From: Desulfosporosinus sp. BRH_c37
GTDB lineage: Bacteria; Bacillota; Desulfitobacteriia; Desulfitobacteriales; Desulfitobacteriaceae
DNA length: 64,000 bases
NCBI GenBank assembly: GCA_001516045.1
Contig: LOEW01000032.1
Span: 1-64,000 of the forward strand
Reading direction: 5' to 3'
Positions 10,034 to 18,438 of the stretch are shown piece after piece. The translations under genes and the position numbers were made by a program. Each line of letters opens with the position of its first letter. Within the stretch, counting starts at the first letter, position 1. The notes under the pieces are model-generated. The model worked only from the letters and a program-made list of their open reading frames with translations, was not told where the DNA came from and did no database searches.

Positions 10034-10248
10034 ACTGTCCGGTATGTTCAGGACGTGCCATCGGTAAAGTAGGGGTAGAGCAGTTTTATTGTTGGGATTG
10101 CTGTGTTGAATTCACGACTCAAACTGACAAAGTTGTTATTTATGATCTGGCGGAAGATGGTTCACTAGTGGCATGGGATGATCCGGTCCTAGAGGACGTA
10201 ACTCTTCAAGCGGGTGAGGTGGATCTTTCCTGTGTTGCTATGGAGTAA
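10030..10248 (+). CDS. Small zinc-ribbon protein of unknown function
   Basis: 72 residues. The N-terminus carries CPVC and CWDC pairs (about 3-6 and 19-22), the four-cysteine pattern of a zinc ribbon; the remainder is acidic. Coupled by ATGA overlap to the PRC-barrel gene, and closed by a strong terminator. A role as partner of the PRC-barrel protein is likely, but the function is unknown. Confidence 0.65.
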   Translation: MNCPVCSGRAIGKVGVEQFYCWDCCVEFTTQTDKVVIYDLAEDGSLVAWDDPVLEDVTLQAGEVDLSCVAME

Positions 10249-10286
10249 TTCATGCAAATCGTTATTATGGGATTGATGGCTAAGTT

Positions 10287-10311
10287 AAGCGCGCATTGCG
10301 CGCTTTTTTTA
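10287..10311 (+). terminator. Intrinsic terminator
   Basis: GCGCGC-ATT-GCGCGC stem-loop followed by seven T. It ends the PRC-barrel / zinc-ribbon unit. Confidence 0.9.
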
Positions 10312-10377
10312 TACTAAATCAGACCGACATGCCGCTACGCGGCACCACTGATGAATGGAAATGACTACTTCCAGAGT

Positions 10378-10442
10378 CATGGCTGGCGCTAACAAGAAGG
10401 CTAATACGTGCGAAGACAGTGTCTTCGCGGGCGCTAGCCATG
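10378..10442. repeat. MITE-like palindromic element, copy 1
   Basis: 65-base element with inverted ends CATGGCTGGCGCT and GGCGCTAGCCATG and an internal palindrome GCGAAGACA/TGTCTTCGC. The end sequences, the AACAAGAAGGCTAAT segment and the GAAGACA palindrome recur at 57461-57561. Two further small hairpins (GCCGCTACGCGGC, ATGACT/AGTCAT) lie just to its left. Confidence 0.75.
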
Positions 10443-10472
10443 TTTTCTATATATTGGGAAAGGGGGAATAAG

Positions 10473-11504
10473 ATGAAGCACAAACCATGGCGTTGGATAT
10501 TTACAGGAACATGTCTACTATTGGCAGTGCTCCTTCTTTTCAAGGTAAGGACAATTTTGGGTCCGTTTTTTCTAGCTTTTATACTCGCCTATTTGTTAAA
10601 CCCCTTGGTTGTAGCGTTGGAACGGCACAAGATTAGCCGAAAGAAGTCGATCCTGATTGTTTTTTGCTTGATAATTACTGTCATGATTGCGATTATTTTC
10701 CTCATACTTCCAACACTCTATAATGAACTTAGCAAATTGGCTGTGATTTTACCCAATGCGATTCAGCTATTTACCGAAAAGGTGGATGGGTTTCGTGCGC
10801 AATTTAAAGCGACAGGGTTGCCCAGTCGTGTAGCACTCGTATTGGATCAACATTTAGGGCAGGGAGAGGTTATACTTGCCAATCGTCTTAATCTCTTTTT
10901 AGTTAACTTGCCAAAGGCGTTGTCTACGGTCACACTGTATATACTATCCCCAGTTATTGCGATTTATTTTCTGGCAGATTGGAAAGCTTTAGGTGTCCAC
11001 TTTTTTCGAATTATCCCTCAACGCGGGCGGATGGAATGGCGACGACTATGGCAAGACATTAACCATGTGATCCGGCAATTTGTGCGAGGAGATTTAGTTG
11101 TTGCAGTGATTGTCGGGATAATGATCGGGATTGGTGTAGAATTGGTCGGAATGGAGTATGCTCTGTTGATAGGCTTGATTTGTGGAGTTTTTGACCTTAT
11201 TCCGTACTTTGGGCCAGTTATTGGGGCAGTACCAGCTGTTTTGCTGGCTTTATCGAAATCCCCCGCTATGGCATTGAAGGTTGCCTTGATTATTTTAATC
11301 GTGCAACAACTTGAAGGAAACGTCATTTCGCCGAAGCTCATGGGGGACAGTGTAGGACTTCATCCTCTCTGGGTTGTATTTGCCCTTTTAGCAGGTGGAG
11401 AACTTGCCGGATTTTGGGGTATGTTCTTGGCTGTCCCTGTGGCAGCAGTGATCAGAGTCATATTCAATCACATATATTTTAGGTTAGTTTCGTCTAAGGT
11501 GTAA
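10473..11504 (+). CDS. AI-2E family transporter (YdiK/PerM type membrane protein)
   Basis: 343-residue polytopic membrane protein: two N-terminal segments, a soluble stretch, then a hydrophobic C-terminal half containing DLIPYFGPVIGAVPAVLLAL and the QQLEGNVISPKLMG motif of the family. Members export small molecules or act as Na+/H+ antiporters; the name AI-2 exporter is not proof of substrate. ATG 10473 follows AAAGGGGGA; an upstream frame opening lies inside the repeat and is not used. It sits just upstream of alaS, as often in clostridia. Confidence 0.85.
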   Translation: MKHKPWRWIFTGTCLLLAVLLLFKVRTILGPFFLAFILAYLLNPLVVALERHKISRKKSILIVFCLIITVMIAIIFLILPTLYNELSKLAVILPNAIQLFTEKVDGFRAQFKATGLPSRVALVLDQHLGQGEVILANRLNLFLVNLPKALSTVTLYILSPVIAIYFLADWKALGVHFFRIIPQRGRMEWRRLWQDINHVIRQFVRGDLVVAVIVGIMIGIGVELVGMEYALLIGLICGVFDLIPYFGPVIGAVPAVLLALSKSPAMALKVALIILIVQQLEGNVISPKLMGDSVGLHPLWVVFALLAGGELAGFWGMFLAVPVAAVIRVIFNHIYFRLVSSKV

Positions 11505-11509
11505 GGTGG

Positions 11510-11539
11510 TTGACAAATTAGACATCCCTTGTATATACT
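11510..11539 (+). promoter_or_regulatory. alaS promoter
   Basis: TTGACA at 11510-11515 and TATACT at 11534-11539 with an 18-base spacer, immediately after the permease stop codon. Start of transcription is expected near 11546. Confidence 0.75.
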
Positions 11540-11545
11540 TTAGTA

Positions 11546-11663
11546 ATACACTGAGAATCTGGAATAATTAAGAACGGATAAAGCACTCATTTGCCCGAAG
11601 ATAAGCAGGGTGGTACCATTGAAAAATCTCGTCCCTGATTGATTTAGGGGGGATTATTTTTTT
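11546..11663 (+). promoter_or_regulatory. T-box leader of alaS (short form)
   Basis: The T-box core AGGGTGGTACC (from about 11608) is followed by the usual CTCGTCCCT segment, then a terminator stem GTCCCT/AGGGGGGA and a long T-run to 11663. The TGGT bulge would pair with an ACCA tRNA end, fitting tRNA-Ala with discriminator A. Only about 60 bases separate the predicted transcription start from the T-box core, too short for a full stem I with specifier loop. Either the leader is a reduced form or another promoter lies upstream inside the permease gene. Confidence 0.7.
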
Positions 11664-11793
11664 ATTCGGTTTTTAAAGGTGTCAGAAGGATAATAGTGCT
11701 ATTACAAAAGTGGACACGATAAAACAAGAAAAATCTTATGAGACAATTGTTTAATATACTTTTGTCTACAATGTAAAGGAGCAGTGTTCGTGC

Positions 11794-14427
11794 ATGTATA
11801 CAGGAAATGAATTAAGGGACATGTTTCTTAAGTATTTTGAGGCAAGGGGGCACCGGATTTTGCCCAGCGCGTCACTCATCCCGAAAGATGATCCTACTCT
11901 TTTGTTAACGGTCGCGGGCATGGTGCCCTTTAAGCCATATTTCCAGCGACTGGTTGAGCCCCCCTTTCCTAGAGCCACAACCGCCCAGAAATGTGTTCGT
12001 ACCCCCGATCTAGAAGAAGTTGGGAAAACGGCTCGTCATCATACATACTTTGAAATGTTGGGGAATTTTTCATTTGGAGACTACTTTAAAAATGAAGCGA
12101 TTCCCTGGGCCTGGGAGTATATAACGAAAGTATTAAAAATTCCCGTGGAAAAACTATGGGTGACAATTTATCCTGAAGATGAAGACGCGAAAAAGATATG
12201 GATGGAAAGAGCTGGAGTTAAGGCTGAGAGGATAATTGGGGATCCAGATAACTTTTGGGCGGCTGGTCCTACTGGTCCTTGTGGCCCTTGCTCTGAGATT
12301 TATGTCGATCTCGGAGAAGCCAGAGGGTGTGGCAAGCCAGATTGTGCAGCGGGTAGTTGTGATTGTGATCGCTTCTTGGAGATCTGGAATTTGGTTTTCA
12401 TGCAGTATAACCGCGATGAAGCGGGGGTTCTAACCACTTTACCGAAACAAAACATAGATACGGGTATGGGTTTAGAACGAATTGCTTCGGTTATGCAAGG
12501 AGTAGAAACAAATTTTGATACGGATTTGTTCCGTCCAATTATTGATCATGTGGCCTCGCTGGCCGGTATTCGGTATAAGGAGAACCCCAAAAATGATAGG
12601 GCGTTAAAAGTGGTTGCTGACCACGTGCGTGCGGTTTCATTTATGCTGGCAGACGGAATTCGGCCCAATAACGAGGGCCGAGGGTATGTTCTCCGTCGTA
12701 TTTTACGTCGAGCTGTTCGTTATGCTAAACTCTTAGGAATCAACGAACCTTTTTTGGAATCCGTTTTTCGAATTGTCCAAAGGGATTACGGTCAGGCTTA
12801 TCCCGAACTTATAGAAAATGAAAATTTTCTTCTAAACCACTTAAGTTTGGAAGAAAAGAACTTCCAAGCCACGCTGGAGCAGGGCACTCAGATGCTTCAG
12901 GAAAAAGTCAAGGATCTCATAAAACAAGGGGAGGCAGTTTTGGCTGGACCGGATGCCTTCTATCTCTATGAAACCTATGGCTTTCCAGTGGAGTTGACGG
13001 AGGAAATGCTTGAAGAACAAGGGTTAACTGTGGATATGATAACTTTTCAAGCAGCGGTTGAAGAGCATCGTCTGAGAGCAAAAGATCAATCTCAGCAAAT
13101 GCGTGCTGTGGTTGAAAGCCCAGCAGTAATGGCAAAGGCAAAACTCCTAGGTGTGACCCCTTTCGTCGGCTATGAAAAGGTTTCGGCAAAGGCCCGGATT
13201 GAAGGCTTATTTGTTGGCGGAGAGGAGACTCAGGATGCTGGGGAAGGGGAAGAGGTGATGGTCTTCCTTTCTGCTACTCCGTTTTATGCTGAAAGCGGCG
13301 GTCAAGTATCTGATGTTGGAGTACTGAAAACCTCTCGGGCTGAGGCTCGGGTGCTGGCAGTGAAAAAGGGTGTAACTGGTACCTTTTATCACCGTGTTCA
13401 GGTTATAACTGGGGTTTTACATTTTGGTGAAACGGTGGAAGCGGTAATCAATGGCAATGAGCGGCAGGCGACTTCTCGTCATCACAGTGCGACTCACCTT
13501 CTCCAGACGGCCCTGCGTTCCGTGTTAGGAGAACATGTCCAGCAAGCGGGGTCCTTAGTGACACCGGAACGCTTACGCTTTGATTTTACTCATTTTTCAC
13601 CGATGACTGCGGAGGAATTAAGAGCCGTAGAAGGTCTTATCAATGAAGCTGTGTTAAAGAATATGCCTATACAAGCTACGGAAATGTCGTTAAAAGAGGC
13701 TAAAATCAGTGGAGCTACGGCACTCTTTGGCGAGAAATACGGAGATATCGTACGGGTAGTTCGGATGGGCTTGTTTAGTCAGGAATTGTGTGGTGGAACC
13801 CATGTCTTGTGCACGGGGGAAATCGGGTTGGTTAAGATTCTCAGTGAGGGCGGGATAGGGGCAGGTCTACGCCGGATTGAGGCAGTGGCAGGATTAGAAG
13901 CCTTAGCCTATCTTCGAACCCTTGATGAACAGGTCATGGAGGTTGCTCAGATCCTTAAGGCACTGCCATCTGATGTGGGTAAGCGTGTAACCGGATTGGT
14001 GACCCAAGTAAAAGATCTCGAACGAGAAATTGGACAACTTCAAGCAAAACTCGGTAAAACTGAAGCCGAAGGGTTACTGAAAGGCGTTGCGGAGATTGAC
14101 GGGATCAAGGTTATCGCTGCCAAGGTTCAAGTATCCGATATGGAGGGCCTTCGTCAAATGGCGGATCTACTACGGGTAAAACTCAAAACTGGGGTCATTG
14201 TCTTAGGTGCAGTAAGCGAAGGGAAAGTTAATTTCGTAACGGTTGTCAGTCCAACAGGTTTAAGTGGACTTCATGCCGGACAGATTATTAAAGAAGTGGC
14301 TAAAATAACTGGTGGTAGCGGTGGTGGCCGACCGGATATGGCACAAGCCGGAGGGAAAGATCCCAGTAAACTTGGCGAAGCCGTTGATCGTGTTCCGACG
14401 ATTCTCCGAGGATTTCTTAAAAAATAG
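11794..14427 (+). CDS. alaS: Alanyl-tRNA synthetase
   Basis: Class II synthetase of 877 residues, the normal length. Order: catalytic core with RTPDLEEVGKTARHHTYFEM and GPTGPCGPCSEIY; tRNA recognition; editing domain with zinc ligands in RHHSATHLL (about 560-568) and CGGTH (about 666-670); C-terminal coiled coil and C-Ala domain with the glycine-rich GGSGGGRPDMAQAGG. ATG 11794 lies 13 bases after AAAGGAG, rather far, but no nearer in-frame start exists. Regulated by the T-box leader upstream. Confidence 0.97.
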   Translation: MYTGNELRDMFLKYFEARGHRILPSASLIPKDDPTLLLTVAGMVPFKPYFQRLVEPPFPRATTAQKCVRTPDLEEVGKTARHHTYFEMLGNFSFGDYFKNEAIPWAWEYITKVLKIPVEKLWVTIYPEDEDAKKIWMERAGVKAERIIGDPDNFWAAGPTGPCGPCSEIYVDLGEARGCGKPDCAAGSCDCDRFLEIWNLVFMQYNRDEAGVLTTLPKQNIDTGMGLERIASVMQGVETNFDTDLFRPIIDHVASLAGIRYKENPKNDRALKVVADHVRAVSFMLADGIRPNNEGRGYVLRRILRRAVRYAKLLGINEPFLESVFRIVQRDYGQAYPELIENENFLLNHLSLEEKNFQATLEQGTQMLQEKVKDLIKQGEAVLAGPDAFYLYETYGFPVELTEEMLEEQGLTVDMITFQAAVEEHRLRAKDQSQQMRAVVESPAVMAKAKLLGVTPFVGYEKVSAKARIEGLFVGGEETQDAGEGEEVMVFLSATPFYAESGGQVSDVGVLKTSRAEARVLAVKKGVTGTFYHRVQVITGVLHFGETVEAVINGNERQATSRHHSATHLLQTALRSVLGEHVQQAGSLVTPERLRFDFTHFSPMTAEELRAVEGLINEAVLKNMPIQATEMSLKEAKISGATALFGEKYGDIVRVVRMGLFSQELCGGTHVLCTGEIGLVKILSEGGIGAGLRRIEAVAGLEALAYLRTLDEQVMEVAQILKALPSDVGKRVTGLVTQVKDLEREIGQLQAKLGKTEAEGLLKGVAEIDGIKVIAAKVQVSDMEGLRQMADLLRVKLKTGVIVLGAVSEGKVNFVTVVSPTGLSGLHAGQIIKEVAKITGGSGGGRPDMAQAGGKDPSKLGEAVDRVPTILRGFLKK

Positions 14428-14486
14428 GAAAAACGTCTTGTTCGAGTCATGCTTAGCTTAATGAATGGCGAAAGGGGGAACGGAAA

Positions 14487-14741
14487 ATGGATCGATTTGA
14501 AGAGACCATGATGTTTAAGACCGTAGGAGAAGAAAACATTTCTGCCCGGGATATTTTGCAGAAAGTGTATGCGGCTTTGCAGGAAAAAGGGTATGATCCT
14601 ATTAACCAAATGGTTGGATATCTCATGTCCGGTGACCCAGTATATATTACTAGCCATAATCAGGCACGAGCATTGATTCGTAAACTTGAACGCTTTGAGC
14701 TAATCGAAGAACTCGTAAGAAATTATTTGCAAGAAAGATAA
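14487..14741 (+). CDS. ireB: IreB family regulatory phosphoprotein (UPF0297)
   Basis: 84 residues, whole-length match to the family ([16 protein letters not shown] at the start, [20 protein letters not shown] in the second half). In enterococci IreB is a substrate of the kinase IreK and tunes cell-wall antibiotic tolerance. The classic order alaS-ireB-ruvX-DUF1292 is kept here except that a reductase gene lies between ireB and ruvX. Confidence 0.92.
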   Translation: MDRFEETMMFKTVGEENISARDILQKVYAALQEKGYDPINQMVGYLMSGDPVYITSHNQARALIRKLERFELIEELVRNYLQER

Positions 14742-14744
14742 TGT

Positions 14745-14907
14745 TGCGATACGCGATGCGCGAAGGCATGGAGGTGCGAGACGCGGAGCACACGAAATGA
14801 GACGAAAAACCCGATATTCGAGGCTCGATATTCTGATATCGGGCCTCGTACTTCTGATATCGAGCCAGGGTCTTCGAACCTCGCGCTTCACGCCTCGCAT
14901 CTCGAAA
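14745..14907. repeat. Inverted-repeat and TTCGAGG-rich intergenic array
   Basis: Contains overlapping inverted repeats: CCCGATAT with ATATCGGG, GGCTCGATAT with ATATCGAGCC, and an outer GAGGTGCGAGACGCG resembling the complement of CGCCTCGCATCTCG, plus TTCGAACCTCG. It can fold into alternative nested hairpins. It fills the gap between ireB and the reductase gene. Confidence 0.7.
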
Positions 14908-14916
14908 GGAGTAGCT

Positions 14917-15861
14917 ATGCGTCAGATTAAGCTTGGTTTATGGGGGGCGGAAGTTTCAGAGGTATGCTTTGGCAGTTTAGCTATATCCCCGTTACAAGGT
15001 CGTTTGACGGAGGCAGAAGGGGCTAATGTTTTGCGTTATGCCCTCGAACAAGGGGTTAACTGGCTTGACACGGCAGAAATTTATGATAATTATCAGCAAA
15101 TTTCTTCGGTCATCAAAGGTTATCCTGATGTTCGAATTGTAAGTAAAACGTACGCTGTCTCAGCTGTGGAAATGTGCCAGAGTCTTGAAAAGGCGAGAAC
15201 TGCCCTCAACCGAGAAACCCTGGATTTTTTCCTTCTCCATGAGCAGGAAAGTGCGTTAACCTTAAAAGGGCATGCGGAGGCTTGGGAAGAACTGATGCGC
15301 GCTAAGGAAAGGGGTATCGTACGGTGGATCGGCATTTCGACGCATGCAGTTGCCGGAGTTCGAGCCGGAGCGCTCCAACCCGGTCTTGATGTGATACACC
15401 CGATCCTAAATTATCAGGGACTAGGGATTATCGATGGAAATTTACAAGATATGCTCGAAGCCATTTCATTTGCGTCTGAATTGGGTATTGGAATTTATGC
15501 AATGAAGATTTTCGGGGGCGGCCATTTAACCAATGATCCCAAAAAAGCAGTGAACTTTGTCAGAAGTGTTCCGGGTGTTCAGGCGATGGCCTTGGGAATG
15601 TCTAGCCGAGAAGAAGTTGATTATAATTTACTCTTGCTGTCCGGTAATGATATACCCAGATCTTTACGAGATAAAGTGAGGCATAGAGAACGAAAATTAT
15701 ATATTGCGGATTGGTGCCAAGGGTGTGGGCGTTGCTTGGAAGCCTGTCCGCAGGGTGCATTGCATCTTAGCGAAACGGTAGCAGTAGTGGATCCCGAGGC
15801 CTGTGTACTTTGTGGGTATTGTGGGAGAGTTTGCCCACATTTTTGTCTTAAAATTGTGTAG
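14917..15861 (+). CDS. Aldo/keto reductase with C-terminal 4Fe-4S ferredoxin domain
   Basis: 314 residues. The N-terminal part is an aldo/keto reductase TIM barrel: GSLAISPLQGRL, the LDTAEIYDNY motif (Asp/Tyr of the active site), IVSKTY (Lys) and FFLLHEQ. The C-terminus carries two CxxCxxCxxxCP clusters (CQGCGRCLEACP; CVLCGYCGRVCP) for two [4Fe-4S] centres. Such fusions are common in anaerobes and use ferredoxin electrons; the substrate is unknown. ATG 14917 follows AAAGGAG. It splits the otherwise conserved ireB-ruvX pair and has a repeat block on each side. Confidence 0.88.
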   Translation: MRQIKLGLWGAEVSEVCFGSLAISPLQGRLTEAEGANVLRYALEQGVNWLDTAEIYDNYQQISSVIKGYPDVRIVSKTYAVSAVEMCQSLEKARTALNRETLDFFLLHEQESALTLKGHAEAWEELMRAKERGIVRWIGISTHAVAGVRAGALQPGLDVIHPILNYQGLGIIDGNLQDMLEAISFASELGIGIYAMKIFGGGHLTNDPKKAVNFVRSVPGVQAMALGMSSREEVDYNLLLLSGNDIPRSLRDKVRHRERKLYIADWCQGCGRCLEACPQGALHLSETVAVVDPEACVLCGYCGRVCPHFCLKIV

Positions 15862-16081
15862 TTGAGGAAGACCGAGGCTGTGGCCGAAGCACGACGGGAC
15901 TGTGCATGCTGGGGGGAGTTGGTGGACTCCGCTTCGCCCACTGCGTTTGAATGCTCAGCTCCGGCCACGCAACTCCCCCTGCTCAGGGGTCAGGTCTGGG
16001 TGCTTGGGCAGCAAAGTCGCCTCGGCTCTTGCTAGGGTTGGGGAGGCCGGGAGACGTGCATGCTGGGGGGAGGAAGATATC
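15862..16081. other. GC-rich structured spacer before ruvX
   Basis: Much richer in GC than the genes around it. GTGCATGCTGGGGGGAG occurs twice (about 15901 and 16057) as a direct repeat. GGGGGGAGTTG pairs with CAACTCCCCC and CTGTGGCCG with CGGCCACG, so it can form long-range stems. The second copy of the direct repeat provides the GGGGGGAGGAAG ribosome site of ruvX. No gene is supported here. Confidence 0.5.
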
Positions 16082-16504
16082 ATGCGGATTATGGGGTTGG
16101 ACTTTGGTTCGAAGACAATTGGCGTGGCGATGAGTGATGCATTTTTTTGGACGGCACAGGGGGTTAGGACGATCAGGCGCTCCAAGAAAGAGATCGATGA
16201 GTTGCGTCAACTCATTCGCGAGTACGAGGTAATGGAGATTGTAATAGGCTATCCCAAAAATATGAATGGTACATTGGGACCCCGTTGTGCATCGACTGAT
16301 GAGTTTGCGGAGGCTTTACGTTCAGAGTTTGGGCTTCCGGTGGAATTGTGGGATGAGCGATTAAGTACGGTGGCGGCACAGCGGACTCTTCTGGAAGCGG
16401 ATGTTTCGCGCTCAAAGCGCAAACTAGTAATTGACAAGATGGCAGCAGTTTTTATATTACAGGGTTATCTAGATCGAAGGCAGAAGAAAAATATTCCAGT
16501 GTGA
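16082..16504 (+). CDS. ruvX: Holliday junction resolvase-like / 16S rRNA processing RNase RuvX (YqgF)
   Basis: 140 residues with RNase H fold: MRIMGLDFGSKTIGVA at the start (first catalytic Asp), VIGYPKNMNGTLGPR and WDERLSTVAA (catalytic Glu), and a late Asp in LVIDKMAAV. Acts in 16S rRNA 5' maturation and possibly junction resolution. ATG 16082 fits the family start and has GGGGGGAGGAAG upstream. Confidence 0.92.
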   Translation: MRIMGLDFGSKTIGVAMSDAFFWTAQGVRTIRRSKKEIDELRQLIREYEVMEIVIGYPKNMNGTLGPRCASTDEFAEALRSEFGLPVELWDERLSTVAAQRTLLEADVSRSKRKLVIDKMAAVFILQGYLDRRQKKNIPV

Positions 16505-16505
16505 T

Positions 16506-16534
16506 TTGACAATCATTACCTACAATAGTACAAT
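16506..16534 (+). promoter_or_regulatory. Promoter of the DUF1292 gene
   Basis: TTGACA (16506-16511), 17-base spacer, TACAAT (16529-16534), starting two bases after the ruvX stop codon. It gives the small acidic protein its own transcript in addition to read-through. Confidence 0.8.
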
Positions 16535-16563
16535 GACCATATCTTTGATAAGAGGTGAATCAC

Positions 16564-16875
16564 ATGACTGAAAAATCACATGACCATGATGAGCATGACG
16601 CTGAAGAGTTTGACACAGTCGTTCTCACAGATGATGAGGGAAAAGACCACGAGTTTCTTCATCTCGATACCTTGGAACTTGAAGGCTCGACATACTTTGT
16701 CCTGATGCCTATTTCGGAGGACGAATCTGAAGATGAGGATGCCGATGAGGCCATAATTCTTAAACTTGGCAAAGATGCCGAGGGTGGAGAAATGTTGATC
16801 GACATCGAAGACGATGAAGAGTGGGAAAAAGTGGCTGACGCTTGGGAAAACCTAGTTGAATCCGAAGAAGACTAA
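16564..16875 (+). CDS. DUF1292 family protein (YrzB-like)
   Basis: 103 residues, extremely acidic (Asp/Glu-rich ends), with the family core VVLTDDEGKDHEFLHLDTLE and YFVLMPISEDE. Function unknown; it sits in the conserved position between ruvX and mltG. ATG 16564 follows AGAGGTGA with a spacing of six. Confidence 0.88.
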   Translation: MTEKSHDHDEHDAEEFDTVVLTDDEGKDHEFLHLDTLELEGSTYFVLMPISEDESEDEDADEAIILKLGKDAEGGEMLIDIEDDEEWEKVADAWENLVESEED

Positions 16876-16912
16876 AAGAGTGAGCTTAAGCAAACAAATA
16901 TGTATTGGTACT

Positions 16913-16951
16913 AAGAAGAACTCGCTGAGATGTTAGCGAGTTCTTCTTTAT
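16913..16951 (+). terminator. Intrinsic terminator after the DUF1292 gene
   Basis: AAGAAGAACTCGCT pairs perfectly with AGCGAGTTCTTCTT around an eight-base loop, followed by TAT. The A/T ends of the stem give it a T-rich 3' side. Confidence 0.85.
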
Positions 16952-17092
16952 ACTAGAGTTGTAGAAAATAGAGGATGGACGAAGGACAAGCTGGAACAAA
17001 CGCGGGTACTGTTGTACAATGAAACTAGGATTTCGAAATGAGTAATGCTCATTAATTCGGTTAGGTGATAGCTATAATTAAGATAGAGAGGA

Positions 17093-17134
17093 TCAGGCGA
17101 ATACCTCCTCAAACAAGGAGCTTTCCACGCCTGA
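17093..17134 (+). promoter_or_regulatory. Nested hairpin in the mltG leader
   Basis: Outer stem TCAGGCG/CGCCTGA encloses an inner stem CTCCT/AGGAG. It ends about 14 bases before the TTG start. The inner stem holds a decoy ribosome-like AGGAG next to its complement, so the structure could affect translation start; no known riboswitch class is recognised. Confidence 0.45.
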
Positions 17135-17147
17135 CGTTGGTGAGAAT

Positions 17148-18167
17148 TTGTCCAGGAAAAAAAAGCCGGTGAGCATACTTAGATGGGTAATAGTTATTCT
17201 TTTGGTCGGGGGCATGGGATTCTTATCTTGGTGGAGTTGGGCAACAAAGCCCTACTCACTTACAGGTAACAATGAAAAGATTACGATTGCTCAGGGAACA
17301 ACTGCAGCTCAACTGGCTGAAGAATTACAGCAGCGACATCTTATTCGCAGTGCATGGGTGTTTAGGTATTTAGCGCGTGCACTACAATCGGATTTCAAGC
17401 TTTATGTTGGAGATTACCAATTGGCTCCTACAATGCCACCCAGCGAAATGATAAAACGCTTAATTAATGGCGCGGTTACCTCAGATATCAGCCGAGTGAC
17501 TATTCCGGAAGGGTATACTACGGAACAAATTATCGAACTTCTTGTACAAAGAGGAATTGGTAGTAAAGAGGAGTTTACAAAAGTTGTCAGCGAAGATGGT
17601 TTTCCATATCCATTTTTAAAGAATGCCCCAAAGGGGATTCACCGCTTAGAAGGATACTTATTTCCTAATACTTACGACATTTTTGTTAAAAGAACTCCTC
17701 ATGAAGTTATTGATTTGCTCCTTCAACAGTTTGAAAAAGAACTGACACCAGAGGTACAGAAGCGACTCGATGTAATTAAACTTTCCGTTCCCCAGTGGGT
17801 TACCTTGAGCTCTATGGTTGAAAAAGAAGCGGTGAAAGAAGCGGATCGCCCATTGATTGCTTCCGTGGTAATGAATCGATTAAAGATTAATAAGCCCCTT
17901 CAAATTGATGCCACAATTCAGTTTTTGCTGGATACTCCAAAGCCGAAACTTTATAACAAGGATCTTCAGATTCCTTCCCCATACAATACCTATCTCCACA
18001 CAGGATTACCGCCGGGGCCGATTGCTAATCCTGGACATGCCTCACTGCAGGCAGCATTGTATCCGGCCCAAACAGATTTTCTATACTATGTGGCGAAAAA
18101 AGATGGCTTTCATGCGTTTGCTAAGACGTATGCTGAGCATTTGAAGAACATAAAATTGTATCAGTAG
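17148..18167 (+). CDS. mltG: Endolytic murein transglycosylase MltG
   Basis: 339 residues, single N-terminal transmembrane anchor (about 12-30), LysM-like region (ITIAQGTTAAQLAEELQQ), then the YceG catalytic domain with RLEGYLFPNTYD and SSMVEKEAV, whose glutamate is the predicted catalytic residue (about 225). Cuts nascent glycan strands during peptidoglycan growth. The start is a TTG after GGTGAG, so expression may be modest. It closes the alaS-mltG block. Confidence 0.92.
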   Translation: MSRKKKPVSILRWVIVILLVGGMGFLSWWSWATKPYSLTGNNEKITIAQGTTAAQLAEELQQRHLIRSAWVFRYLARALQSDFKLYVGDYQLAPTMPPSEMIKRLINGAVTSDISRVTIPEGYTTEQIIELLVQRGIGSKEEFTKVVSEDGFPYPFLKNAPKGIHRLEGYLFPNTYDIFVKRTPHEVIDLLLQQFEKELTPEVQKRLDVIKLSVPQWVTLSSMVEKEAVKEADRPLIASVVMNRLKINKPLQIDATIQFLLDTPKPKLYNKDLQIPSPYNTYLHTGLPPGPIANPGHASLQAALYPAQTDFLYYVAKKDGFHAFAKTYAEHLKNIKLYQ

Positions 18168-18189
18168 GAGAAGGGAGGCTTTTGCCCGT

Positions 18190-18327
18190 TCACCCTAAAC
18201 TGCGTTGCTGCGAACTGGACGTTAAAGCGAAAACGCTAAACCCTTATGCTTTCTGCAAGGTAACCGCTAGCGTTTCAGGCTTTACGTCGGCGTTTCGCTT
18301 GCCGCAACTCCGTTTGACGTGATTCAC
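18190..18327. repeat. Long imperfect inverted repeat after mltG
   Basis: AAACTGCGTTGCTGCGAAC and GGACGTTAAAGCG on the left match the complement of a right arm (CGCTAGCGTTTC, TTTACGTCGGCG, GCCGCAACTCCGTTTG). It is an extended hairpin about 130 bases long. It lies between mltG and the converging trpB, where it could act in both directions. No coding potential is supported. Confidence 0.5.
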
Positions 18328-18438
18328 TTTACAAAAACCATCTCATCTTATGAGAAATTGGGGCTAAGAACGATAGTCGAGGGTGGTCGAGTGAAGGTTT
18401 GCAGACCAGCATAAACTTACATTGCTGTAAGCTGGAGG

